From Nemophila menziesii (taxonomy: Eukaryota > Streptophyta > Magnoliopsida > Boraginales > Hydrophyllaceae), in NCBI GenBank assembly GCA_029959085.1, contig JARWIR010000001.1, forward strand, positions 14,127,730-14,191,729: DNA of 64,000 bases, read 5' to 3'. The notes below the pieces were generated by a model. It was given only the letters and a program-made list of their open reading frames with translations. It did not search any database and was not told the origin of the DNA. Positions within the stretch are counted from its first letter, which is position 1, and the number at the start of each line of letters is the position of its first letter. Shown here in pieces: positions 31,527 to 42,300 of this stretch. The translations under genes were made by a program, and so were the position numbers.

Positions 31527-34500
31527 TCACCCTATTCCTACAGAGTTAAAGTCTCTAGCTAAGAGAGAATCAAGATTAGGGGGAGGAAAATAATTCCAAA
31601 GGCTAAACAAGGAGCCTTTAATCTCCTGTTTAGCCACCCAATCTGCGCAAGAGTTGTTTGATCTCCTAACAAAGGAGATTTTTAAGTTACAACAATGTTT
31701 AAGGTTACAAATACTACTAACAAGCCTTCTAATATTACAAAAAACTTTCTCTCTACTAGAAACTTGTTGAATAAGGGTTAAACAGTCATTTTCCACTTCA
31801 ACTTTGCCTATTGGAAGTCTTGAAGCCATAGAGCATGCTTGAAAGAGTCCTCTAGCCTCTGCTTCAAGTGGAGAATGAGCAAAAAATTTCTTAGAGCATC
31901 CATCTACCAGATTCCCTTTACTGTCCCTGGTAAGACAAGCATAGGAGGCTTGATTAGTTAAATAATCAAAACAAGCATCACTATTAATTTTAAAACATCC
32001 TGTTTCAGGTGGTTCCCATAGCCCTGATCTGCCTTCTCTAAGGTTTTGAACCCGAGTTGCATTAATATACGAGTTGCTTGGTTGTAGAGGATCAGAAACC
32101 CCCATGATTACATTTGTGTTTTGAATATTTTGATTCTCTTGATTAGCCTCAGTCTTAATCCTCAAGGATTTTTCATAGTCATCATTGGCTATTAAAGCTT
32201 CTGAGAGAATTTCCATAGGGTCAGGAGTTTTGCCTCTAAAGATAGCCTCATTTCTCCCTTTCCAAATGAACCAGACAATGAAAAAAGCCAATTCACCAAG
32301 ACCTTTATCACTTAATTTGGTCTCATTAATGCTCATTCTAATAAAATGAATCCATTTCTTAAAGTTGAAAGAAGGCTCAGAGAAAGAGATAAAGTTTAGG
32401 GGGCTAGCTAGCCACACAGCCCTAGCCCAAGAACAGTGAAAAATAAGGTGCTCCACATTTTCAGTAGCTACCCCACAAATAGAGCATAAATCAGTAGAAC
32501 AAGCCTTTCTTTTTTTCCTGTTCTCATTCGTAGGTAGAGCATTCTCACAACATTTCCACACAAAATTTTTCACTTTTGGATTTACATTCATATTCCAGAC
32601 AGTTTTCCAATCTTCTGAGACTAACATAAAAGATTGTTCACCTCTACTTTTATTTATAAAACCCTCCTTTTGTTGCTGAGCCTTCCATATCCTCTTGTAC
32701 ATAACCTTTACTACAACTCTACCAGTTGAAGAGTGAGGCCAAAAAGGCACATCTTCAAGGTACAGCTGAGATAGGTGAGTAGAAGAGATGGTTGCTACAG
32801 TCTTAGAGGGGAAGTATTGATTAAGAATCTCCAGATTCCAAGAGAGAGAATCTGAATTTATAAGTTCTGAAACTTTGCTCAAATTACAACCAAGTGGTTT
32901 AGTAAGTTTCTTATCATAAGGTAGCCATAAATCTTCCCAGATATTTAAACTCTCTCCATTTCCAACATTCCATTTCACTTCTTTTAAGAAACAGTTTCTC
33001 CCCTCAATGAGGCTCTTCCAGCCCCAAGAGAAATTACCATTCAATTGGGCTTTGAAAAAGTCAGTTTTAGGAAAATACTTTCCTTTAAATAATTTGTAAA
33101 GTAATGAACTTTTATTAATGTTAAACTTCCAGGCATTAGAAGCAAGAAGAGCAAGATTTTGACAATGAAAATCCTTGAAGCCCAAACCTCCATCCTCTTT
33201 ACAGTTCATAAGAGTTTGCCATTTAATCCAATGGCATCTACTTTCTCCTTGATTGTCCCAATAGAAATTTGAGATCAAGGAGGTTAAATGAGAAGTAACT
33301 TTTTTTGGAATCAGGAAAACTGACATTATATAGTTAGGGATTGCTCCAACCACAGCTTTTATTAGAACTTCTTTCCCACTTTTAGACAACATCTTTGTAT
33401 CCCATCTGTTCATATTTTTAAGAACCATATCAATTAGCCATTCCAAAGATTTCACTTTTGACTTTCCCCAAGAGGAAGGGATGCCAAGATATTTACCCAA
33501 GTGATCAATTTTGTTCATTCTCAAAGAATGGGAAAAGCTATTTCTCAATGTCTGAGGTGTATTTTTACTAAAGAATACACCACTTTTATTAAGATTCATT
33601 TTCTGACCTGATGCATAAGTGTACCAGTTCAGTATATTGTTAAAGATATCAATATTATTATCACTTGCTTCAAGAAAGAACAAGCTATCATCTGCAAATA
33701 GTACATGTGTAATCTTAGGGGCATGTCTTGCTATTGCAATCCCTTTAAACAATCCAATATCCACAAAATACTCAATCAAGTGTGAGAGAGCTTGAGTTAC
33801 AATACAGAACAGGTAAGGGGAAAGAGGATCCCCTTGCCTCAGTCCCTTCTGAGGTTTTTCCAAATCATACAAAACCCCATTAACTTGAACTTTATAAGAA
33901 ACAGTTGAGACACAATTTTTAATCCATCCTACCCAAGTAGAATTAAATCCCATTTGGGATAGTACATCAATCAAAAAATCCCATTCTATATTTTCATAGG
34001 CTTTACTCATATCTGCCTTTATTGCCAAGTAATACTTCATAGTGTCTCTTTTGTTATTAAGAAAGTGAGAGACTTCCTGAGCTATCAAAATATTCTCAAA
34101 AATTGACCTTCCAGGAATGAAGGCAGTTTGAGTCTCAGAGACTAAACTACCAATCCATTCTTGTAGCCTAAGAGTAAGAATTTTAGAGATAACCTTATAG
34201 ATGAAGTTAGCACAACTTATAGGCCTAAATGATGCAACCATATCCGGGTTTTCACACTTAGGTATAAGTGCTATAATAGTACAATTTATTTCCTCCAAAG
34301 AAGAATTATTCAATATAAAGTCAGATACTAATGCCACAAGATCATATTTCAAAACATCCCAAAACTTTTTAAAAAAGAAACCACCATATCCATCTGGTCC
34401 TGGGGATTTATCACTCCCTAAGGACCAAATAGCTTTTTTAATTTCTTCACAATCTACATTCTTTGTCAATGCACAGTTCATTTCATCTGTCACAACTTTT

Positions 34501-35759
34501 TTTACTTTACACAAAATAGGATGATAATTTCTTTCTCCCACTGATTTGAATATACTATTGTAATATCCCACAATTTCATTAGATATATCTTTAGAATCTG
34601 AGATCCAGTTGCCCTCATTATTCTTCAGTTTAGAGATTCTATTTCTAGACCTCTTAATTTTAGTTGAGGCATGAAAATACTTAGAATTCTTATCTCCTAG
34701 CCTTAACCAATTATTTTTTGATCTTAAAGACCAATATAGTTCCTCTTTTTTCCAAAATTCTTCAAGTTCCATACTCAGAGAGTTAAAAAGTTCAAAATTC
34801 TCATCACTGTAAGGTTCATTAAAGATAACTTCCAACTGGGACAAATTTTTTTTGATTAGAGTCCTATTATTCAAGATTCTTTTCCGAGCCCACCAGGTAA
34901 TATGTTTTTGGATATGAGATAATTTATATTTCATAAGAGAAATACCTCGCAAGTCCATAACATGCCCTTTTTTCCATTTCTCAATAATAACTTGACAAAG
35001 TGTTTTGTCATAAATCCATCCTTTTTCAAGGATAAAACGTTTCTTATGCATTTTTGAATAAGTTCCAAAGTTCAGAATAATTGGAGAGTGATCTGAGCCA
35101 AGAGGAGGTAACACTTCATTCCAAGAGTTTGGATAAAGAGTCATCCACTCCTGATTAACTAAAATTCTATCAAGCCTTTGTTTAATCAGCTGGTTGCCAT
35201 TCCTCTTATTAGACCAAGAGAAACTACATCCTAAAGCTGGTATATCACAAAGAGCATTAGAATTAATGAAAGCATTGAAGATATCCATGTTTTTCTTATG
35301 AGAAGAGTTCATATTTCCTCCCAATTTTTCAGAAGAAAATCTGATCAAGTTAAAATCCCCCAGAATACACCAATGTTTCTCAACATGTTTCAAATCATTA
35401 AGTTTCCTCAAAAAGAAACTTTTTTCCTCATCTGCAGTAAGGCCATATATAAAGTTAATTTCGCATAATTCAATATTTGTACTATGATAAGTGCACTGAA
35501 TCAAGTTCTTATCAGAGCTAATTTGAGTGTAGTTACCAGGTTCTTTCACAAGAACAGCTAATCCCCCAGATAAACCAACAGGGTCCACTTGTGAAACAAG
35601 TGACATTTTCAGTTTATGACTTAAGGAAATTATAAAATCAAATTTATGTTTAGTTTCAGATAAAAAAATTACCTCCAAATGATGAGTCTTGATCATTTCC
35701 ACCAAGCTCATTTCTGTCAAGGCTGTGCCAATGCCTTGACAGTTCCATGCTTGTATCAT
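31527..35759 (-). CDS. LINE ORF2: endonuclease, reverse transcriptase, zinc-binding and RNase H polyprotein, 1410 aa
   Basis: This enzyme nicks the target and copies the LINE RNA by target-primed reverse transcription. The N-terminal AP-type endonuclease spans residues 1-230, with E35 in LSETK, GDFN at 134-137 and SDH at 222-224. The reverse transcriptase spans roughly 495-770: KADMSKAY (581-588, catalytic Asp583), GLRQGDPLSPYLF (639-651) and FADD (688-691). A zinc-binding domain lies at about 1010-1110, with CSIC at 1092-1095 and EH and HC further on. The C-terminal RNase H starts at about 1254, with acidic residues near 1261, 1301, 1325 and 1373 giving the D-E-D-D set. There are no stops or frameshifts. 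The ATG overlaps the ORF1 stop in ATGA, so ORF2 is probably made by stop-and-restart after ORF1. Confidence 0.95.
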   Translation of the reverse strand: MIQAWNCQGIGTALTEMSLVEMIKTHHLEVIFLSETKHKFDFIISLSHKLKMSLVSQVDPVGLSGGLAVLVKEPGNYTQISSDKNLIQCTYHSTNIELCEINFIYGLTADEEKSFFLRKLNDLKHVEKHWCILGDFNLIRFSSEKLGGNMNSSHKKNMDIFNAFINSNALCDIPALGCSFSWSNKRNGNQLIKQRLDRILVNQEWMTLYPNSWNEVLPPLGSDHSPIILNFGTYSKMHKKRFILEKGWIYDKTLCQVIIEKWKKGHVMDLRGISLMKYKLSHIQKHITWWARKRILNNRTLIKKNLSQLEVIFNEPYSDENFELFNSLSMELEEFWKKEELYWSLRSKNNWLRLGDKNSKYFHASTKIKRSRNRISKLKNNEGNWISDSKDISNEIVGYYNSIFKSVGERNYHPILCKVKKVVTDEMNCALTKNVDCEEIKKAIWSLGSDKSPGPDGYGGFFFKKFWDVLKYDLVALVSDFILNNSSLEEINCTIIALIPKCENPDMVASFRPISCANFIYKVISKILTLRLQEWIGSLVSETQTAFIPGRSIFENILIAQEVSHFLNNKRDTMKYYLAIKADMSKAYENIEWDFLIDVLSQMGFNSTWVGWIKNCVSTVSYKVQVNGVLYDLEKPQKGLRQGDPLSPYLFCIVTQALSHLIEYFVDIGLFKGIAIARHAPKITHVLFADDSLFFLEASDNNIDIFNNILNWYTYASGQKMNLNKSGVFFSKNTPQTLRNSFSHSLRMNKIDHLGKYLGIPSSWGKSKVKSLEWLIDMVLKNMNRWDTKMLSKSGKEVLIKAVVGAIPNYIMSVFLIPKKVTSHLTSLISNFYWDNQGESRCHWIKWQTLMNCKEDGGLGFKDFHCQNLALLASNAWKFNINKSSLLYKLFKGKYFPKTDFFKAQLNGNFSWGWKSLIEGRNCFLKEVKWNVGNGESLNIWEDLWLPYDKKLTKPLGCNLSKVSELINSDSLSWNLEILNQYFPSKTVATISSTHLSQLYLEDVPFWPHSSTGRVVVKVMYKRIWKAQQQKEGFINKSRGEQSFMLVSEDWKTVWNMNVNPKVKNFVWKCCENALPTNENRKKRKACSTDLCSICGVATENVEHLIFHCSWARAVWLASPLNFISFSEPSFNFKKWIHFIRMSINETKLSDKGLGELAFFIVWFIWKGRNEAIFRGKTPDPMEILSEALIANDDYEKSLRIKTEANQENQNIQNTNVIMGVSDPLQPSNSYINATRVQNLREGRSGLWEPPETGCFKINSDACFDYLTNQASYACLTRDSKGNLVDGCSKKFFAHSPLEAEARGLFQACSMASRLPIGKVEVENDCLTLIQQVSSREKVFCNIRRLVSSICNLKHCCNLKISFVRRSNNSCADWVAKQEIKGSLFSLWNYFPPPNLDSLLARDFNSVGIG
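35756..35759 (-). promoter_or_regulatory. ATGA stop/start overlap coupling ORF1 and ORF2
   Basis: On the minus strand ATGA holds both the ORF2 initiation codon and the ORF1 TGA, a -1 frame relation. Termination-reinitiation at such overlaps is documented for some insect LINEs; here it is inferred from the sequence only. Confidence 0.7.
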
Positions 35760-37123
35760 TGAAGGTTTTGGGGTTGATTTGGGTCAACCCCGCAAACCTC
35801 ATCAGCTTCCATCTCTTCTTGTATTCCTTCTTCATACCAAATCTCTATATTTTCATCAGTGTCTATTTTTTCATCCTCATGAAACACAGCCATCTCATTA
35901 TCACCACCAAAGACTGGGGTAATAAGAGTTGCTAGTGCTTGAGGATTTAAATCATCATCATTTGGAAGACCTAGGTCCTCTCTGACTTTCTTTGTTCTAT
36001 TCTTATTTCTTTCAAGGGACCCAAAACAAATAGTATGATCAGAATTTTCAGTAATTGAAGAGTCAATTTTAACTTTCTCTTCAATCTCAATCATAGCTCC
36101 CACCTTAACATTAGATTCATTTGTCCCACAGAGTTTGAGTATTTCATCATTATCCAATGGCCTTAAATCAGTCTTAAAAGCAACACCTTGAATCATATTA
36201 TGATCAAGATTGACAGAAGGAGCAAGTAAGGAGTTTTGAACAGTGTTCATACCTCCTTCTTTAATCATTTCTATTCCAACATTTGTGCCTATTTCACCTT
36301 CCTCTAGCTTTTCAACTTTCTTTTTGAGTTTGCTTTTCAAAGGTTTCTTAACTCTCTGATTTATATTATTATTCTTCACTGCTCTAAACACAAATTCCTT
36401 CTCTCTTGTAACATTCTCAGAGAATTTGATCCAGTTTCCCAGCCTATTAGTGAGATGATTAGGATTGTCACAGTTTTTTTCTTCATGAGAGACAATACCA
36501 CACTTAAAACAAAACTCAAATAGCTTTTCATACTTGAAAGATACCCAAACATTTTGTCCTTTCGAAATTTTGAAGTTAAATCCCTCCAGTAATGGAGTTA
36601 ATACTGACCTTTGAACCCTAACTCTGATGCTAGGGTCTTTTTTATACGTAATCGGGTCAGGCAAGCAAACATCTATAACTTTCCCAATCTTAGAAGCAAT
36701 TTTACTAGCATTAGATTCTTTAATAAACAATGGAGGGACACCATAGATTCTAATCCAAAACACAGTCTCATCAAGAAGTGTAGGATTGATAATAGTTTCT
36801 TCTTGTTTCTGAACCAGTATATGAAATCCAAAAATATGATAAGGTCTATTATTCCAGACAGTTTCAAAATCTTTTTCTTTATCAAACTGAACTGTGAATA
36901 GATTAAACCCTTTCTTTTCAAGAGTTATTCTTCCAGTGATACCCCAGTACTGGATTATAATTTTCTTTAGATAACTATGGTTGATCATACCTGTAGCAAT
37001 CACACGGAGAATAAGTTTGGGTTCATCAAACTTTGAGTAAATCGCATCTTTGTCCGGCGAGAGACAAAGTTCATCATCTTCCTCTTCTCGCTTGCCCTCT
37101 TTAGGGTTCAAAGATGAATCCAT
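35756..37123 (-). CDS. LINE ORF1: nucleic-acid-binding protein with DUF4283 and CCHC knuckle, 455 aa
   Basis: ORF1 proteins coat LINE RNA and act as chaperones in the ribonucleoprotein. Residues about 30-175 form the plant-specific DUF4283 fold, and a CX2CX4HX4C knuckle follows at C205/C208/H213/C218. After it comes a Lys-rich segment and an acidic C-terminal tail. The start ATG is the first after the 5' UTR. The TGA stop (35758-35756) overlaps the ORF2 ATG (35759-35757). Length and order are usual for plant L1 elements. Confidence 0.93.
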   Translation of the reverse strand: MDSSLNPKEGKREEEDDELCLSPDKDAIYSKFDEPKLILRVIATGMINHSYLKKIIIQYWGITGRITLEKKGFNLFTVQFDKEKDFETVWNNRPYHIFGFHILVQKQEETIINPTLLDETVFWIRIYGVPPLFIKESNASKIASKIGKVIDVCLPDPITYKKDPSIRVRVQRSVLTPLLEGFNFKISKGQNVWVSFKYEKLFEFCFKCGIVSHEEKNCDNPNHLTNRLGNWIKFSENVTREKEFVFRAVKNNNINQRVKKPLKSKLKKKVEKLEEGEIGTNVGIEMIKEGGMNTVQNSLLAPSVNLDHNMIQGVAFKTDLRPLDNDEILKLCGTNESNVKVGAMIEIEEKVKIDSSITENSDHTICFGSLERNKNRTKKVREDLGLPNDDDLNPQALATLITPVFGGDNEMAVFHEDEKIDTDENIEIWYEEGIQEEMEADEVCGVDPNQPQNLQ

Positions 37124-37522
37124 TAAGAGGGAAGTTAGAAGATAATAGTGAAAGAGAACTCAACAAAGCACTTGAATGTGACTTTTAAGAATCTGAAGCT
37201 TGCAACCGAGAAATAGAAAAAGCTTAGTTTCATAGATCTACGGGTAGATCTTAACTCGAAACTAAGTTAAGGAGTTCTAATCGGACCGAAAGAGAGAGAG
37301 AGAAGGAAGATTAAGGGTAAAAAAGGTGTTTAGACGGTAGTATAAGGTGGATTGAGGTGTAGGATCGGGATTGAGGTGAGAGGGAAGGTGTTTTATGTGG
37401 TGGATTATGGTGGCTCTAGGAGTTAGATCGGGATTCAGGTGAGGGGGAAGGGTTTCTCGGGAAGTGTGTCTGAGAGCATTTTTGTATTGATATGTGCAAA
37501 AAAAAAAAGTCTAACTTGGATG

Positions 37523-38401
37523 TGAGTCTACATTTAAAATTTTATCAAAGTCCTTCAGTAAGGCTAATCAGATTATATTCACAAGCACTTCATTCTTTCT
37601 ATTTTAAATGAAGATTTTTTCTTGGCTACATATAACGATTTTACACAATTGACTTAAAAATAATTTATTTAATCTTATTAATTATTATTTTTATAAATCT
37701 TAAAAATATATGAGCATTAAATAACAAAAAAAAGTTATAATTAATTTTAAATTGAAATTTTAAAATAACATATATTTTAGAGAAAAAAATCTAGCAAAAG
37801 AAACAAGTAATATGGGTTACAAATATTATTAAAAAGAATAACTCAAAAGAAACAAGTAATATGGGTAGGAGAGGAATATATATTTTAATGTTTAGGAGTT
37901 AAATATCAAAAAACTTAAAGAAAAAACAGTTTTTGTTCCATATAATCTTTTACCAAGTGTGTTTTTTTGTATTTTTGGGTTCTATGAGATCATGTATTCT
38001 TTTATGTTACAAAATCACTTTTCTTTCCTGCCTTTATGTGAACAAAATAATTATAGGATTGAGTGAATTGAGTGTGTGAATTTGGTCTAAAACTGTAGAT
38101 TTGATGGTATTTTTTTATTGATTATCTTGAATAAAGATAAAATGTTGTTACTTTTTAAAATAATTAGAAACATCTGGAATATCACAACTTTGATTGGGTA
38201 TTCACGTGTTCAGCATACTTAGAATAATTTTTGGCAGTTTTTCTAACATTTAAAAATTTCTCTAACCCCATAAAGCATCCTGGAGAACAAAATTTTGCCA
38301 GGGCTTCTTGTGTAGAAAAATTGTGTGCATCCATCTAGACCACAATGTTTTTTGTTCAGTACAATATGATAATAGTAGGCTTTAACAGAGCAGCCTTATC
38401 T
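37523..38401. other. AT-rich DNA without recognised feature
   Basis: Continues the pre-insertion sequence after the LINE target duplication. AAGAAACAAGTAATATGGGT occurs twice (near 37798 and 37847). No gene. Confidence 0.4.
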
Positions 38402-39008
38402 TGTTGAAAGTAAAGTCAACTTCAGTCAACTTTTGATTATGTGACAGTTGCCACAGTTGATGTGGCAACTTATGTGGATTATATATCTTGACTTGAGTCA
38501 ATGGGTTAGTTGGTTTATTCATGGTGATGTACTTATGCATGGATCACGTGGCAGGAGGTGGACCATTGATGATTATAAGGAATGAAGGGTTGAGATTAAA
38601 ACCCTCTTCCTTCTCATATATATACACACTTTCTTATTTTTTATCAGACTCTTTTTTCCCGTCTTTGACTTTGTATCTTATTCTTCTCTCTAAAACGCTC
38701 GCAACAGATATTCTCTTAGGGTTTATGTAAATCAATGATTTGTGTTATAAAGATCATTGATTAGAATAGATTAGCAGACTTGATTGTTTATATTTTGGGT
38801 AGTATTTCTCAATAGGTTAAGGTTTCTGATTGAAGCCTAGGGTGTTGTCTATTAGTTGTAACTACTGAAGAATTCAGTTTGAAGTTGTAATCATGTTCTT
38901 ATAGTGCATCAAGCGTCTCTCGTAGATTGTTTCAATGTGGATGTAGGCTTTTGTGCTGAACCACAATAAATCTCTATGTTCTTTATTCTTTCTGCATTTC
39001 TCTTTACA
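38402..39008 (+). repeat. Possible solo LTR of Ty1/copia type
   Basis: A 607-bp stretch starts TGTTGAAAG and ends TTTACA. It contains a promoter-like CATATATATACAC (near 38618) followed by a pyrimidine-rich leader, the structure of an LTR. No PBS, PPT or target duplication was found, so the boundaries are a guess. Confidence 0.35.
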
Positions 39009-39199
39009 CGTTGGGTTTTTTCTGGTTTTCACTTGGTTTGAACAAACGCTTTTCTAAGAAATTAACAAAGATCTTTATTAAAAAATTACGACATATCCTG
39101 ATATTTAAGATTTTTGATTTCCAATCCTTCCTCATCTTTAGACATATATACTTCATATCAGACAACTTTGGCTCCTTCAATGTAAGTACTTGTTCCTTT

Positions 39200-42100
39200 C
39201 CTTAAGAAACATAATATCTTACTATTAAATAGGTTGATGGCTTTCTTAAGAAGAGAATAGATACTACACCAGTATACTGCTATTCAAAATGGAGGGAGTT
39301 TAGTACTCTAATAATCAATCCTTTATGACATCTTATCTACTAGAACTTTGCATTTATTGTAGTTGAGTCTACCAATAATTAAAGGTACTCCAAGATATTT
39401 AACTGGTAATTTGTCTTATGGTATTTTGAGTATGGTGAATGTCATATATTTGACCCCTTGATTGCATCCTCCGTAAAAAATGTTACTTTTTGAAACACTT
39501 ACTTAAAAACCTGAAATCTTGTTGAAAAGAGTGATCCCTTTTTGAATAATAATTTTATTTTCCTTAGTTGGTTTAAAGAATACCAACAAGTCATCTGCAA
39601 ACCTCAAATGGTTGAGATTTAATATTATGTATTATCTCAGTATCATCATGAAGTATTACATTTTCCTCCACAAGTAAATCACGATTAGTATCGCCTCCGA
39701 TTCTTTGCATTTAGATGGTTTGTACATCATGTTGCACAATCTTGGTATGACGTGATATATTTTAGAAGTGGAGCTTATTAAGTTATTTCATATTTATATT
39801 CAGTAATTTGAGCTTTTTAACTACCTTGGGTATTGGTGTTCAATTACTAGTGTAGTCCATTTTTCTTCAACAATTTTGTTATAGGATTCATGAGTAGACT
39901 AGATTTTATAGATATCGAATGGGCATGGGTTATTCCTTGATTCATGTATAACTCTTATGATAATATATCAATGGTTAGAAAGTCTTGAAAGATTGATTGT
40001 AAGGCTTAAGTCTGGGAAACTCTTTAGCTAAATATCATTCACCAGTGCTCTTACAATCTAGTAGTTCTTATTTAATCCCAACTGCTTTGTTTGTCCATGT
40101 AAAGTGGATGTCATGGTATTTCCATATTTGTAAGGTCTAACTTGTTTACTAATTTGATCATATATTTAGAACCTTGATCCAAACTTTAGCATCTGATTCT
40201 TTTATGAAATATGCATGATCTCATTAAAATCTCCTTGTATATACCAGGGTTGATCGTGAAAAATTGTGCTCCAGTCTTTTAGCTTGTGTCAAATAGGCCT
40301 TCTCTGATATGGATGGTTTCTAGCATAAATAAGGGTAAAGTAAAAGCTTTGATTATAATTAATACGAGTAACCTTACAAATTATTGATTGCTCAGTACAT
40401 TTAATCATATCGGCAATAAATTTTTTATGGTTCCATAAGACTCAAATTTTCCCAAATGAATCTTTTTGATAAGTTGTGATCACCTCTTTTACTTCGATTT
40501 CCAAATGAAATATGCTTTTGTCTTTATTTATTTGGTTTCAAGTAGACTTATAACCCAGTGGACTTCTCAGATAGGTTGCTTTAAATAAATATCTTGCTTA
40601 ATGTTTATATTAGACCCCTCATATTCCATGTGTTAAACATAAAGATGATGGACTGGTGGTTTCCCACCTTTAGGTTCATCATTTATAAGATCATTCGCCA
40701 TGACTTTAATAGACTCATCTACTTATTCCAAATAAACAAATCTATTTAGGGTAGGACTAGTTGGCTTAGCAGGTGAACTAGTAGTATCTCTAGATTTCTG
40801 CCCTACTTGTCTCCAACGATCTTGTGCAACTTTGTTATTTTTTAAATCACTTGCTACTAATGTAATTTTTAATGCAAAGTCAAATCCTTTATTGGATTTT
40901 CAAGATTTTTTTGGTATTCTGAATAGTTTTACAATTTGATGTACTATGTCCCAATAACTTTCAATATTTGTCAATACCTGGTTTCCAAGTGTATTCCACA
41001 AGAGCCGGCTCGGGCCCAAAGCATCCAAGGCAGCCGCTTTAGGCCCCGAAATTTTGAGGGTCCCAAAAAAAAATTATATATATAGTAATATTTTACGGTT
41101 ATGAAAGTTAACATAACATATCACTTAGCTTAGTTGAAGTGCAGCGTCCTCTCATGCGATAGATCCCGAGTTCGAAACTTTGCACTTTACATTCGAGTTC
41201 CGTAGCATTACAGTTTACTCATGAGGTCTATAGATATAACCTAGAGGCAAGAGCCATATTATTAAAAGAGTCCATAAAGTAAGATTGATTTTATTAATTC
41301 GAAAAAAGGCCCCATCTTTTATCTCTCCTTAGGTACCCAAGAGGCCAGGGCCGGCCCTGATTCCACCTCCACTACATATAATGTCTCATCCCCCATGTCT
41401 AGGTCAAATTTGTCCAGAGTTTATGCACATATATTTATATACATACTTTGGCAAAGCTAAGTCTTGTGTTCTAGTGGTATTTCATTCATTTGTACTACAC
41501 TTAAATATTTTTTGGACCATATTTCTCTTGAACATTCTTCTGTTTAACCTAATCAGATACCTTATCCACCTTAAACTTATTAAATTGTGTCTTAGGGGAC
41601 CATTTCCTAAAGATCAATGACCTATTATTAACTTACCAGTGTTCCCCCAAGGACTTTGAAACAGGCCTCCTTAGAATCCATTTCAAGTACATATCCTTAA
41701 TCAAAAGTGCTTATTTTATCTTTACCAAAAGTCCTCCGTAATGTATCCACCATGTACTTGACCAAGTAGTAAGGTTGTCCTCTATCCAAAAACTTCCCCA
41801 TCGCATAGTTCTCCCATTATCTATATCCTTAATCAAGTATATCTTGGGATGATTTGACTGTGAATCTACCATTAACAATGGTAGGCTCATCATATTCAAG
41901 TTTTAAATCATCTCTAATATTTCAATGAAATAGAGCAGTCTCTGATAGAAACACATCACTACATGTTGTAGCCCTAGGTGAAGGACTGCTCCTCTCCAAT
42001 GATGCATTAGAGAACCCCTTTTCCTTTATTTGGAGTGAGAATTGGGAAATTGTCTAAGTGGGGTAAACCAATCAAATCTTCTTGTGTTTTTGTATTATTA

Positions 42101-42300
42101 CCATAGGAACGGGAAAACTGTAAATTTATTTTGCAGTGGAGTAGGAGAACCTTCTGGCAATATATCCACCCTTATAGGACTGATCTCCCTCACCACTTGT
42201 ACTTGTGCACCACTTCAAGTGCGACTTTGTACTTGAGGTACAATTTGTCCTTGCTTTTGGTTTGCTTTGTTCATGATGGAATCTATTAGTGTGATTCTCC
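39200..42300 (-). pseudogene. Old L1-type LINE relic, split by a hAT-like element
   Basis: On the minus strand HLRFADDLLVFFKP is readable at about 39575-39610 (RT active site FADD at 39590-39601). A -PW-IQGDFNEI-like endonuclease motif lies at about 40220-40250. A DUF4283-like or endonuclease-proximal coding remnant lies at 41711-41899. Many stops and frameshifts are present. The relic is interrupted at 41001-41359. No poly(A) tail or target duplication could be set. Confidence 0.6.
41001..41359. mobile_element. Non-autonomous hAT-like element with pol III-like boxes
   Basis: The ends are AGAGCCGGCTCGGGCC and CCAGGGCCGGCCCTG, imperfect inverted repeats. Flanks read ATTCCACA (40993-41000) and ATTCCACC (41360-41367), an 8-bp target duplication with one change. 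Inside, TAGCTTAGTTGAAG and GAGTTCGAAAC about 45 bp apart resemble pol III A and B boxes, so a SINE-like piece may be included. Confidence 0.55.

Larger units (their letters stand above)
31474..37504 (-). mobile_element. Full-length L1-type LINE retrotransposon
   Basis: Two open reading frames in the order ORF1-ORF2 are flanked by an 18-bp direct repeat, AAAAGTCTAACTTGGATG (31456-31473 and 37505-37522). The poly(A) tail is the T run at 31474-31484; the 3' UTR is only about 42 bp. The 5' UTR (37124-37504) contains GA-rich DNA and two imperfect copies of a GATCGGGATT-AGGTGAG unit about 60 bp apart (37362-37385 and 37424-37447), a possible promoter repeat. With both frames open, matching ends and a perfect target duplication, it is a recent and potentially active copy. 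Confidence 0.92.

Noticed and set aside
41110..41185. True tRNA gene
   Set aside because: Only A- and B-box-like words are present; no cloverleaf could be drawn.
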